Shown in pieces: positions 24,860 to 35,868 of a stretch of 64,000 nucleotides of DNA. Positions within the stretch are counted from its first letter, which is position 1; every line of letters begins with the position of its first letter. The stretch is from positions 7,626,001 to 7,690,000 of the forward strand of contig NC_046680.1 in NCBI RefSeq assembly GCF_009870125.1. Reading direction: 5' to 3'. The stretch comes from Drosophila pseudoobscura. Lineage: Eukaryota; Arthropoda; Insecta; Diptera; Drosophilidae. The notes beneath the pieces were generated by a model, which worked only from the letters and a program-made list of their open reading frames with translations, was not told the origin of the DNA and did not search any database. A program made the position numbers and the translations under genes.

Positions 24860-26388
24860 GATGTGCCGCCTGCTACACCCATCAATGCAACCATCCAGCC
24901 AGCCCACAAAATACATAATACACACACAACCAAGCAAATATACTATTGAAATCCATCGGCTGAACCAAGCATTCGCAGTTGCTTTGGCAAAATTAAACAG
25001 AATTAAAAGCAGAAATGAAATGAACAGAAAGAAAATAGTTAAATTTAAATAATTTTAGTCATTGTTATATAATTATTGTTGTTATTTATGTTTGCGCGTG
25101 TGCAGAATTCTGTTTCAACTTAACTTCCGGCTAGAGAAATCACAAGACGCGTCAGCAATCCAAACAAAACTAAGCAAAAACGAACCGGACGTTTGCAGTC
25201 CTCCCAGATATTGTAGGAGCTTCTATTTTGTATCCTGTCCCCTGTCCATCTTTAGTTTGCAAACCAGTATTTTATGTTGTTCTAATGCCGTACTATGATT
25301 ATTACCATATGATGAATGATATGAATGTTTAACACGTAGCTAAAGCCCAGGCGTTCCAGTCTCCTTTTGTGTTTGGTAGCAATCCAATAAACATTTGAGT
25401 TAAATTTTGTTTTAAAACGCCTTTTGTCTCGTTTCGTGCTTCTGCTCCACTCGGTATATGTATCTTTTTCTGTGTCTGTGACTAACAAAAAGCAATCCAA
25501 CAGCAGCCAACAACCAATAGCATGCCCTACAACTAATGTAAGCAGAAAGGAGGTGTTCCGTGGGAAGCCAATCTAACAAAATATTGATCCAAAGTAAACA
25601 AATAACTAACGAAAGTATTGTATTTATAAATGTTGCCTAGATATCAAAATGTTAATAACTATTCGCGCATGTTTCAACACTAATCGCAATGAGAATCGCC
25701 CGCAGTCAGACTATTTTTGTGGCTCTGCTTATTGTTTCGTCTCTACTACAACTACTATTCTTTAATTTATACAAACTCTTACCCTGAGTGTTGAGTGTGT
25801 AAAGCCCCTCCCTAACCACCGCCAGTTGCTGCAATGAGAGCCTGAATAGGGATCAGATCGGTGGGATTGCATCGGGCGAAATGAACAATAATATTTGTAC
25901 GAGTATGTAGTTTTTTTTTTCAGTTTTTCCTATTGTCGGGCCGCAAGTTGTGTGCACCAATTTAAGCAAATCGTGAGAGAGATACAGTATCTAAATATAA
26001 ATATTTTAAAACTATGCCTAATATGTGTATACAAAACAGAAACTATGTAATTGTCATTGCGTTATATAAGGTGCAATTAAGACATCCTTGTAAATAATTA
26101 TAAAGAAAGAAAGACATTCCCAACTTTGTTTCGTTATCAATTGATTGCATCGGAGTACAGAGCCCACAGTTTGCTCTGTTTATTATTCCCTGCGATACAT
26201 TCCTTTTAGCTTAGTTTAGGTGTTAGCTTAGACGGCTGGCTGTCGGGTTGGGTTCCGTTTCTCAAGAACCCGTGGGATCTGTGCACATCATCCCGTGTCT
26301 TGAGGGGCATAGCGCGTCAGAAGTGTTTCCCCATTCGGCTGCTCTAAGAAAGTTTCCTTTATACATTAATTTCCTTCATGATTAATGC
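24860..26388. other. Vha44 3' UTR and convergent intergenic DNA
   Basis: No gene seen. Potential poly(A) signals (AATAAA) occur near 25386 and further AT-rich sequence runs to about 26140. The 3' end of the minus-strand zinc-finger gene starts at 26389. Confidence 0.55.
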
Positions 26389-28600
26389 TCAAATTTCCTG
26401 TTTGGTTTTGCTCTGCGAGGAGGCATTTCGCGATATTTTGAGAATATTCGGCGGCTTCGGCTGGTTTTTGTCCGCCTCGTACTGGGCACGGTGCAGCCGC
26501 TGGCGATGCTTGTACATGTTGGCACTGCAGAAGAATGTCATTGGACAGTTCGGACAGGTATAGAGTACTTCGCCGGTGTGCGTGGACGTGTGTTCCTGCC
26601 AAACAGATTTAAGAGAGCAATAGAAATCGCTGGTTGGGAGGGATAATCAGCTTCACACTCACCTTCAGTTCTTGCGGACGCTTAAATGCCTTCTCGCACA
26701 TGGTGCACTTGAATTTGCGTTCGCACTCGTGATTGTGATAGACGTGACGACGAAGCGCTCGAGCATTAGGCGAGAGTTTGGAACAGATGTGGCACCGGTG
26801 CTCACCAGCGCTCTCCACATGAATGCTCTTCATATGTTGCTTCAGGCCAGTCATGCCCTTGAGCCAGGCCCCGCAGATCTGACATTGCTTCAGCTCCGGC
26901 TCGGGCCGCGGCTTGTCCGAGTGCATTAGCTCCTGGTGCTTCTTGAGGATGATTTTTGTGCGCATCTGCTTGCCGCACTTGTCGCAGATGATGGTGCTCT
27001 CGGGATCATGCATAGAACTCATATGGTTCTTAAGCTTTCGCTCGGTTAGGAATCTGTTGGGATACGATAACCGTTTATTTCAGATCTGACGGGAATCTTA
27101 AATTGTACTCACTTCTTGTTGCAAACGCTGCATGTAAATTTGAATTCGGACTTAGGGACATGCTTGTTTAACTTGTGATAGTCTATGGCTGTCTTGCTGA
27201 GAAAGACCTTCGAGCACAGGTCGCAGTTAAAGGTTAGCTTGACGGCCGGATCCATGTGGACCTGGTTATGTGACTCCAGGTGCCTTGAGTTCTGGAATGT
27301 TTTCTCGCAGATGGCGCACTTGAAGTGCTCTGGGTTCCAGTGGACCTGTACATGTTCCGCAAGAACTTTTCGTTGGCTGAATTTGCGGCCGCAGCACATC
27401 ACGTAGCCAGGATCAACCTGGTGGGTGAGACGATGATGTCGCTGCATGTCCGTAAAGTTTTGCACCGACAGATTGCAGATCGGACATGCCAGCACGCTGT
27501 TGAAGAACTTGCCAATGATGGTGTCGTACTCCTCCTGCTGCTTCTTGCGTTGTTCCAGTAGTTCTCGGGACATGCGCACCTTCGGCTCAGACGGCTTCGT
27601 TCTCTTTTTGTACTTCTTGGGCCGCACCACAGTTCTCTTGGGTACAACAGCAAACTCCAGCTTATCTTTATTGTCTAACTCAAAGTCTGAGTCGGTGTCT
27701 TCATCACTCCCTCCCGAGTTGTCATCGAAACTGTGGTCGCTTGTCGCAAGGCCATCGTCGATGTTGCAGCAGAAATCTGGATCTTCGTCGATAAACTCGT
27801 TTTCCTCCTCTTCTGATTTAAGAATCAGTGATACATCCTCTTCAGTCTTGGCAGCGGATTCAATGGGAGTGTCCACTTTGCGTGGACGGCCTCGTCTTTT
27901 TCTTGTCTCTGCTGCCGCCGGCTCGACCGCCGCCTCTTCGTTATCAATACATGCTCCATCCTCAGCTTTTACGCGCTTTCTCAAGCGCCGCGCTGCCGGA
28001 GTGGTAGACTCCTCTTGGACAGGCTGTGTGTTTGCTGTGGATTCAAGGATCTCAATCCTAGGTAAGTGGTCCAGCTCATGCTCCTCTATTTTCACCTCGG
28101 GATAGAAGAAATTTCTCCCGCAGCCGAGTTCTGGTTGGTCCTGTGCTCTGACATCATCCACGCACCCTAATTTGGGGGTCTCGATTAAGTGGCATTGCGT
28201 GAGCGGATCATCCTCCATCAACAGGACCTTAGTTTCCTGCAGAGAGCTCTGTGCTTGGCTAACAAACTCATGTAGCGCGTGAAATTCTGAAACTGTTTTC
28301 CAGCATCGTCCGCACACCCGGTCCGGACTGTTTTCCGTCACTTTCAGTGGAAAGTGTTTGCCTATTATCCTGGCTACCTCCAGCTCGCTTCCTCTCGCGG
28401 AGTGTACACCAATGAGCTCCCCAAACGACGATGGATACTCACACATGCAGAGTAAACACATCGTTGCATCGGCTAGAAAGGAAAGGACAATTCAATAGAT
28501 ACATAGATAAACTGTGGCGTCCTCGACTATGTCTGTCCATGGGCGGCAGGAGCTCCTAGCTCTTGCTACTAAAATTTAGTGCGAAGGCACTCTTACCCAT
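26389..28600 (-). CDS. ZAD-C2H2 zinc-finger protein
   Basis: Four coding exons on the minus strand: 28597-28600 (only ATG G), 27113-28472, 26663-27053 and 26389-26595, together 653 residues. The first exon ends G/GTAAGA and joins an acceptor TTTCTAG, giving MADATMCLLC. The N-terminal ZAD (zinc-finger-associated domain, about residues 6-80) has CLLC...CGRC. It is followed by an acidic and basic linker with the AT-hook-like RKRRGRPRKVD. A block of C2H2 fingers occupies about residues 340-620, among them CPICNLSV, CCGRKFSQ, CAICEKTF, CDLCSKVF, CSVCNKKF, CDKCGKQM, CQICGAWL, CHICSKLS, CTMCEKAF and CPNCPMTF. ZAD proteins are insect-expanded nuclear DNA-binding factors that dimerise through ZAD. I cannot name the orthologue. 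Confidence 0.88.
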
Positions 28601-29195
28601 TGTGATGTTGAGTCTTTTTTACAGAAGATTGATCCCCATTTAATGAATTGTTAGTAAATGCAATTATTTATTTACTAAATTGTTAAAAAAAACTCAGTTG
28701 CAAACAAAATTACAGCTGTTCGTAGAGATGCTGCAGCTTTGTATCGATATATACAGTGCAAAGCAATTTCGATAGTTCCAATATATATTCTTTTGCCGCA
28801 ACCTCGTTGTCCTAACACACCTTCTTAATTGATGTAAATCAAATTCATAGTCTTGATTATTTATTTCGAAGTACTCTTAATCATGAAATCAATCAGTTAA
28901 TTGAATCAGTATCCACATAATCCGGAGCACTGTGGCATCTATAATGTATCGATAGTAATGTCGATAGTTGTGTATCAAGCTGGATTAAATGTTGAGTTGA
29001 AATATTTTGTTAAAAGATTTAACAAATATTTACTGACTGCCCATGTCCTTCTTGACATTTTCCTAATAATCAACTAACTAAGAAACTATTAAACGACAAT
29101 CAAGGACATCAGTAAGTATCGGATTTATACTAGTCCGAACCGGACAATGGGCACTTGTTTACTTATATAGTTTTATATTGTCAGATCTTCAAGCC
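28601..29195. promoter_or_regulatory. Divergent promoter with two DRE sites
   Basis: Two perfect DRE octamers TATCGATA at 28742-28749 and 28947-28954, plus a further TCGATAG near 28961 and CAGCTGTT near 28713. They sit between two divergently transcribed genes. A 5' UTR exon of the plus-strand gene probably ends at about 29110 (CATCA/GTAAGTATC) and rejoins at about 29185 after TTGTCAG. Confidence 0.7.
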
Positions 29196-30024
29196 ATGTC
29201 TGTCACCATTGAAAATATAAAAACAGTGGCTAAGTGCAGCAGTCCGCAGAGTAGAGAAAGCAGCAAAAAAGAAGCCCCCACTAATAGGTCAAGGAAGACT
29301 GTTTGGTTCACCATTGACGATGTTCTGCAGGAGACTGTTTGCCCCAGCTGTGGCAGAAAGATGATCGCGTTCAAAAACCCCATTGCCCATGTGAAAAAGT
29401 GCTTCAGTATAAGACGACTCGGTACTGTATACAGACTCCATGGCTACACGGAGTGCAAGTGCGGGCTTCTCATATCCGACAAACCAAAAGCCAAGAAGCT
29501 CCATGTTTGTGTGGTAAGTACTCTCTTTAGTGCCTGTTCCAAATGGATTTGTCTACAATTTACAAATTTCACAGGGGGCAGTTCCTGATTTTGACCCAGT
29601 CTTCTCATATGAGCCAGAGGAGCCTTTGTCGCTCTCGCCTGCACCTGAACCTTCGCCTGCAAAGCACCCGCCCGTTAAGATTTTGGAGCAAAAAGTACTG
29701 CAGCCTAAAGCTGAAGTTTGGATTCGCAACTTTGTTACTCCCATTAAAGTTGACTACACCGAGGTCCCGGAGGTGGAAAAGCCGATTTCCAAACACAATC
29801 CCAACCTCAAACCGAAGCCGAAGCCGCGGGTGCGCAACTTTGATAGGCGGACAATATGTCAAGAGCCCGACGATGTATGCGTCTATTCCATAATTCGCAA
29901 AAATGGAGCTATTTCGATAGCGGAGCTTTCTCCTCAATCAAAGCGAGGGGGCAATGAGAATGAGATGGAAATCGGGAGACCTGCTCCACGCCTGCCAACG
30001 GTTTTAAGAAAACGCGACTTATGA
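29196..30024 (+). CDS. Unrecognised protein with C2HC finger-like motifs
   Basis: Two coding exons, 29196-29513 and 29575-30024, joined in phase 0 (GTG/GTAAGT donor, TTTCACAG acceptor), giving 255 residues. A C2HC unit CPSCGRKMIAF...H...C lies about residues 48-69. A second Cys cluster (CKCGLL...H.C) follows near residue 95. The second exon is proline-rich (SLSPAPEPSPAKHPP, NLKPKPKPRVRNF) with no known domain. The ATG at 29196 lies 11 bases after a 5' UTR acceptor; the open frame upstream of it has only TTG. I do not recognise the family, and the function is unknown. It shares a promoter region with the ZAD gene. Confidence 0.75.
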
Positions 30025-30162
30025 GTTGTATCGCTTAATAATAGAGTATAATTATTAGAACAAGACTTGACGTTTGCTACTGCTAGCCATTAGTTTAACA
30101 ATTACACACAAATTATCCTATTTTCGTGAAGGTTTCTTTCTTAATTATTATATACACCGAAC

Positions 30163-31263
30163 ATGCCGCAAAGCAACTTTCTGGATCCCGGCTCTGGCTT
30201 TCGTCTACCGCCGCGTATTCATGATCCAGTCAGCCCAACAACGTTTTGCATGTGTTATTATAACACATTGATTGTGTTTCTGTTTTCTGTTGTGGTTCCA
30301 GTTCCAGCGTACTTTAATGAGTGGGTACAGGGCTCCAACGTTTACTTTACCGCGTCCTGCCCCGCTCTGGCGATTTGTCCACTTTTAATCTCTCCGGCCG
30401 CCTTATCCGTTTGGGTGGTGCCGAATCAATATCTCCAGCTCTATTGGCCAAGACCTTCTCTGGCCGCCAACTGATATGCCGCGATCCCCTCCTCTTACCA
30501 CGCCAGGTAAATTTATTATTTATTTTATTACTTTATTTAAATAATAATAATATAATATATTAAACTTTAATTCAATAAAATCCTTGAATTTTAACAGGCC
30601 GCACCCTCCGGTGGCGAGTAATACCTATTGCGTGCCCGTGGACACCGATATGCCCCATCGTTTACCAGCGACTTCACTCTTCTGGTCTTTTGGTTCGAGT
30701 GAACGAGTGTGGGCTCGACGACGGCTGTCCGACGGCTGCACACTGTATTTGAGTTTTGTCGCGCGAGGCTGTGCTCTTTGGTCCTCATCCTTTTGGGATG
30801 TCTATGGGATGTGCTCCTAGCTGGACTCTGGCAGCCACTGGCTGATGAGTCGACAATGTGGTGTCCCGTCCGCTCCAGCAGGGACCAGTGATCGACGGCG
30901 GAATTGTTGGTTGACGTCCACTGGAAATCAGTTTCGAGACGCGTAAGTAAATCAGTATAGAATTGTGGCTATATTTTAAAATATATCTTCCTTCACAGAA
31001 CTTATGTACCCTACCGAGTCGTATCCGATATTCCCCCGACAGATAGAGTCCTATCCAGGCCTAACCGGCGTATTCCAGTCGTATTCGAGACACACCGAGT
31101 CCTATTCCAGCCAAACAGACTCGTATCCCAGCAGGAGAGAAGCGCACGCCTTGCAAGATCCGAAACTAAGAAGCCATCGTCATCCTTCCATCTGGCTATC
31201 GACAACAAGGACTTTGAGGGAGTGGCTACGCGGGCTTCTAGATAGCTATCGTTCCTGTTAGGT
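30163..31263 (+). other. Spliced gene-like sequence entering the inverted repeat
   Basis: An ATG at 30163 opens MPQSNFLDPGSGFRLPPR. Downstream are two clear short introns: an AT-rich one at about 30508-30598 (CCAG/GTAAAT to TTTTAACAG) and one at about 30942-30998 (ACGC/GTAAGT to CTTCACAG). The segment before the first intron has an open frame LSGRLIRLGGAESISPALL that continues in phase 0 only to a short tail (AAPSGGE, then stop). The last segment has an open frame TYVPYRVVSDIPPTDRVL, about 80 codons. I could not build one continuous protein, and exon 1 lacks a strong donor. It may be a small gene with long 3' UTR exons, a noncoding transcript or a decaying gene. Sequence from 30353 onward is repeated inverted at 32040-33197. 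Confidence 0.35.
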
Positions 31264-31500
31264 TTAAGGATATACGCGTCCATATATTTAGATAGTAGAT
31301 AGTAGAACAAATAGTTTATTTATTTATACTAAGCTAAGTTATGATGAATAAAAATGAAATGGATGAAAAATCATCCTTGCTGTGTCCTGTTTTGGGGAAA
31401 CTATCCCGATTACCAAAAGGTGTGGCACGCCCAGATCGGTTCACAAATAGCAGAGAAAACTAAATATTTTTGATCATGTCCTTGATCGTTGGTATGGACT
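30353..31500 (+). repeat. Left arm of about 1.15-kb inverted repeat
   Basis: The reverse complement of 32040-33197 matches this arm almost base for base. Sampled differences are single substitutions (for example in a CTCCAGCAGG/CTGCAGCAGG site and an AGGAGAG/AGGACAG site), with more divergence at the outer and inner edges. The arm carries two introns and a 3'-end-like AATAAA near 31346. High identity suggests a recent origin or continuing gene conversion. Confidence 0.95.
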
Positions 31501-32039
31501 CCATCAAATCAGGGACATTTTTCCGATCGCAGGATGCCGTCGCATGTCCCGATCGGGCCTCAAATAACGGAGAAAACAACAAATGTTTTTGTTGTTAATT
31601 GTTGTATAACATTTTTTCTTGTTGTTGTACAACAACTTTCAATTCGCGACCGCTCAAATGGCCAAAAACGGGAATTTCAAATCTGGGATACCAGGCGAAC
31701 AGAAATCAGCACAAGGTCACTGGTCTTTTTTAAATTTTTGTATTTTTCCCGCCATTTTTCAAATCTCAAAATTTTGCAACTTTTTTCATATTTTCTTTGG
31801 CTACTTTTTCCGTTATTCGGCCGCTCAAAACGGTGGAAGACGAGAATTTCACGTCTGCGATACCAGGCGAACAGAAATTAGCAGAAGGTCCCAGTTTTTC
31901 TGTAATTCTTTTTAATTAATTTTTTACGTTTTTCATATTTTCTTTGGCCTCTCAAAATGGTGGAAAACGAGAATATGAAAAACGAGCGTATGGAAAAACA
32001 GAAAAATAAAATCACTGGGGAAAAATATCACTGTTTTAA
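31501..32039. repeat. Spacer of the inverted repeat with diverged tandem units
   Basis: About 540 bases. Three related units can be seen, each with a CTCAAAA.GG block and an ACGAGAAT-like block. They are near 31655, 31825 and 31950; the first two share GATACCAGGCGAACAGAAAT about 173 bases apart. A block like the inner end of the arms (GATCGGNCTCAAATAACGGAGAAAAC) also occurs at 31550-31577. No coding sequence seen. Confidence 0.7.
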
Positions 32040-33197
32040 TGGAGTCCATATCAAGGATCAAGGACATTTTCCCCAATCAAAAATATTTAGTTTTCTCTGC
32101 TATTTGTGAACCGATCTGGGCGTGCCACACCTTTTGGTAATCGGGATAGTTTCCCCAAAACAGGACACAGCAAGGATGATTTTTCATCCATTTCATTTTT
32201 ATTCATCATAACTTAGCTTAGTATAAATAAATAAACTATTTGTTCTACTATCTACTATCTAAATATATGGACGCGTATATCCTTAAACCTAACAGGAACG
32301 ATAGCTATCTAGAAGCCCGCGTAGCCACTCCCTCAAAGTCCTTGTTGTCGATAGCCAGATGGAAGGATGACGATGGCTTCTTAGTTTCGGATCTTGCAAG
32401 GCGTGCGCTTCTGTCCTGCTGGGATACGAGTCTGTTTGGCTGGAATAGGACTCGGTGTGTCTCGAATACGACTGGAATACGCCGGTTAGGCCTGGATAGG
32501 ACTCTATCTGTCGGGGGAATATCGGATACGACTCGGTAGGGTACATAAGTTCTGTGAAGGAAGATATATTTTAAAATATAGCCACAATTCTATACTGATT
32601 TACTTACGCGTCTCGAAACTGATTTCCAGTGGACGTCAACCAACAATTCCGCCGTCGATCACTGGTCCCTGCTGCAGCGGACGGGACACCACATTGTCGA
32701 CTCATCAGCCAGTGGCTGCCAGAGTCCAGCTAGGAGCACATCCCATAGACATCCCAAAAGGATGAGGACCAAAGAGCACAGCCTCGCGCGACAAAACTCA
32801 AATACAGTGTGCAGCCGTCGGACAGCCGTCGTCGAGCCCACACTCGTTCACTCGAACCAAAAGACCAGAAGAGTGAAGTCGCTGGTAAACGATGGGGCAT
32901 ATCGGTGTCCACGGGCACGCAATAGGTATTACTCGCCACCGGAGGGTGCGGCCTGTTAAAATTCAAGGATTTTATTGAATTAAAGTTTAATATATTATAT
33001 TATTATTATTTAAATAAAGTAATAAAATAAATAATAAATTTACCTGGCGTGGTAAGAGGAGGGGATCGCGGCATATCAGTTGGCGGCCAGAGAAGGTCTT
33101 GGCCAATAGAGCTGGAGATATTGATTCGGCACCACCCAAACGGATAAGGCGGCCGGAGAGATTTAAAGTGGGAAAATCGCCAGAGAGGTGCAGGACA
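32040..33197 (-). repeat. Right arm of about 1.15-kb inverted repeat
   Basis: Inverted copy of 30353-31500. It carries the same two introns and open segments but lacks the sequence corresponding to 30163-30352, so it is a 5'-truncated copy of the gene-like sequence. Just beyond its outer end lies a copy of the dispersed ACGGAATATC repeat (33205-33240). Confidence 0.95.
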
Positions 33198-33204
33198 CCA
33201 AGAA

Positions 33205-33240
33205 ATATTCCACGGAATATCAAAATCGAGGAATATGGTT
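33205..33240 (+). repeat. Dispersed repeat copy B (partial)
   Basis: Matches the core ACGGAATATCAAAATCGAG followed by GAATATG found in the copies at 36.5-37.0 kb. It abuts the outer end of the inverted repeat. Confidence 0.7.
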
Positions 33241-33337
33241 TACAATCCTTGACGGAGAACGATTAACCCATTGAAAGGGGATATTTTAATATTCCGCCGA
33301 AAATAATGAACAATTAATAACTTTAGCTCAGTTCAGG

Positions 33338-33362
33338 CACTAACCATACTGTATGGTTAGTG
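33338..33362. repeat. 25-bp perfect palindrome
   Basis: Twelve bases each side of a central T, core AACCATACTGTATGGTT. Same half-site as at 4741-4757 and as the ends of 35869-35944. Confidence 0.85.
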
Positions 33363-34462
33363 TCTACGATACGAGAGATGGGATTCATGTATCGAATAGG
33401 GGGAAATCCCTAGATTCTGAAAATCTATAATCTAATTTTGGTTATCAAATTCTCAAATTAGCACTGAACTTGATCTTTCGACAGCCACTCTAAAATAAGG
33501 AAATGCAACAACAAATACTAATTTTGTACTTTCCCGTAAATTGGATCGAGCGTTTGATTCGAATTCATAAGAGGTTGTGTGTGTGTTGAAACAGTGGTGA
33601 AGGTTTATTAATTAGCAATTGGAAATTGGCGACGCCTGCTCATAGGTCGACTACGACGAATTTGGTTTGTAAAAACGCTGTTTCCTCTTTGTGAAATAAG
33701 TTGCATTTATTGAATGATTCATTAACAGTTAAATTGAAAGTTCTAATCTAATCCCATATTGACTTGACAAATAGTCGCTAAAATTGGCGAGACTACAAGG
33801 TTGGGTGATTTGTTAGTTAAACATATGTTATATAAACACTAATGGGCATCAAAGTCACGTAACATGTTAAAAATATACACATGTATATACATATGTTCAT
33901 ATCTCGTAGCGCTTGTCGATATTTGAGAGCCCTCGGTGGCGTAAGTGGGACAACTTCTACCTAAGGGCAAAAAAAGGGCAAAGTAGCTTGGTAAAGGGCC
34001 CTAGAACAGTTCTACCAGCATTCTTTGGTTGGAGAGAACAAACAAATATATGTAGATAAACACGATAATCAAGAGTCAAATACATTTCTTAGTTGATAGA
34101 CATTTATTGAGTAATAAGTATTATTGTGCAGTTTTTGTTTATTAATGCGCGTAAGGTTTTAATAAGTGATTAAATACAAAACTGAAATTGAGCGTCGTTC
34201 CGCGTCTTGTTCCGCAACTGGACTAAAATTCTCGCCGATCTGCTTCGTGCTCTCAATAATTTGCACTTGCTATTTCTTGCTTTGCGCTCTCCTCTTGTGG
34301 TTGGGCGCTCGCTGGGAGCGAATATTAATCTATTTCTGGAAACTGATATGAAATACATACATATATTGCATACAGCGTTTAAGTGCATGGTTAAAATAGG
34401 GGGAATTCCCTTTATTTATTACAAAAAACCAATCATCTAATTTTGGTTTGCGATGATCGCAT

Positions 34463-35726
34463 TCATGCCGTAATTTCGCCACGCAAATTCATCTTCATCA
34501 GCTACAAAAACAAATTTTATTATATTATGTGAATTGCTTTCATTTGCAGTTTACCTCAATCTTATTATGGTGCGGTAAATCAGTGCCCAGGACATAGGCT
34601 AGCTTGGTATACGCTGCCTCAGAAGTCATGTCCGATCCAGATAAAACGCCCAAATCGCTAAGCACTGCTCCAGCATCGTAGATTGCGGCTACGGAGCCGG
34701 CCAGGCACTGAGTGCAGTTGACGATGATAACTCCGCGATTAACGGCACTCCGTAGAAGAGAAGTTATCTCGGACCAGTTTGAGGGTATATTACCAGAGCC
34801 ATACGACTCCAGGACAACTCCCATAATGGGCTCCGCCAGAGCCGATCGAATCAAATCCAGTGACATATCCGGAGTTATTCTCAAGGAGGCCACATTCATC
34901 TGAAATTCGCCTGTCACAGCGAGTGGCCTAGCTCCGGGCCCTGGGCGTACCAGGAAATTATTTATAATTATGTCACCTTCAAACGTGCCCAGCAGTGGAG
35001 CGTTGGGAGAATCAAAAGCATCCAGAGAGTTGCAATTGACCTTGACCGTTCGATTGCCACGAAGCAGCTTGTTGGCGAAGACCACGCACACTTCCGGTAT
35101 TTTATAGCAGCCGGATATGATCAGGGACGAGACGAAGTTGTTCCTGCCATCGGTGCGTGTTTCGTAGATGGGTATCATTGACCCGGTAACGACCACCGGC
35201 TTATCCAAATTTTCTAGGAAAAACGACAGGGCAGAGGAGGTGTACGCCAGCGTATCGGTGCCATGGAGTACAACAAACCCATCGAACAAATCGTACGTCC
35301 TCTGGAGTTAGCGATTTCAGTGAGATGCATATATGTATTTCATTTAAATTTATTTGTAATACATACACCAATATCTTGGGCTATGCGTTTCCAATCTTTT
35401 CCGGCCATATTACTGGAGTCCAGCAATGGATCGTACTCTATGAATTGGTAGATAACCCGTACTGACTGATCTTTTACCAGGGGCAGCGCCAGGAAGCCGT
35501 CTGGGACCTGTAGGCTGGGGTCATGCAGACTGACATCCTTCCGGATGAACCTTTCAAAAGCTTTCGGTTCTGGCACTAATACTAAAAGATTCAAAAACAC
35601 AACACTGAACTGGAGCTATCCGTATGCACTTGGAGGCCTCTTACCACCATTGTCGTTGGGAGTCATCCCAATGGTGCCACCAGTATAGATGACAAGGACT
35701 CTTTTAAAATTTAGACACTTCGACAT
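34463..35726 (-). CDS. L-asparaginase (type I, ASPG-like)
   Basis: Four coding exons on the minus strand: 35645-35726, 35367-35581, 34555-35301 and 34463-34501, together 360 residues with consistent phases. The enzyme hydrolyses asparagine to aspartate and ammonia. The first catalytic threonine motif YTGGTIGMTP is near residue 15. The second, LHGTDTLAYTSSALSFFL, is near residue 110 and carries the Thr-Asp pair of the second catalytic triad. VVVTGSMIPI and DGRNNFVSSL follow, and the typical end LMKMNLRGEIT is encoded by the tiny last exon. No ankyrin extension (present in mammalian ASPG) and no signal peptide were seen, so it is probably cytosolic. D. melanogaster has two such genes (CG8526, CG6428) and I cannot tell which is orthologous. 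It lies inside a repeat-rich AT-rich island. Confidence 0.9.
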
Positions 35727-35868
35727 TTGTACCGATCAGAAAGCGTTGCAAACAAGCACTGAACCTCTCTTTTCAACCTAATAGACCTGCTACCCATAAA
35801 ATAAAAAAAAAAAAAAAAATCCGTCCTTCCCCGTAAATTATTTCATGTAGATTCGTACCTAATCGAAA

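Larger units (their letters stand above)
33198..34462. other. AT-rich noncoding region with repeats
   Basis: Contains a short copy of the dispersed repeat (33205-33240) and a perfect 25-bp palindrome (33338-33362). No coding sequence seen; open frames near 34200 lack support. Confidence 0.6.

Noticed and set aside
30700-30770. A TAAHC-like peptide (serine protease histidine motif) in one frame of the left inverted-repeat arm
   Set aside because: Only five residues match, the surrounding frame has stops and no CGG or GDSGGP-type motif follows; chance is likelier.
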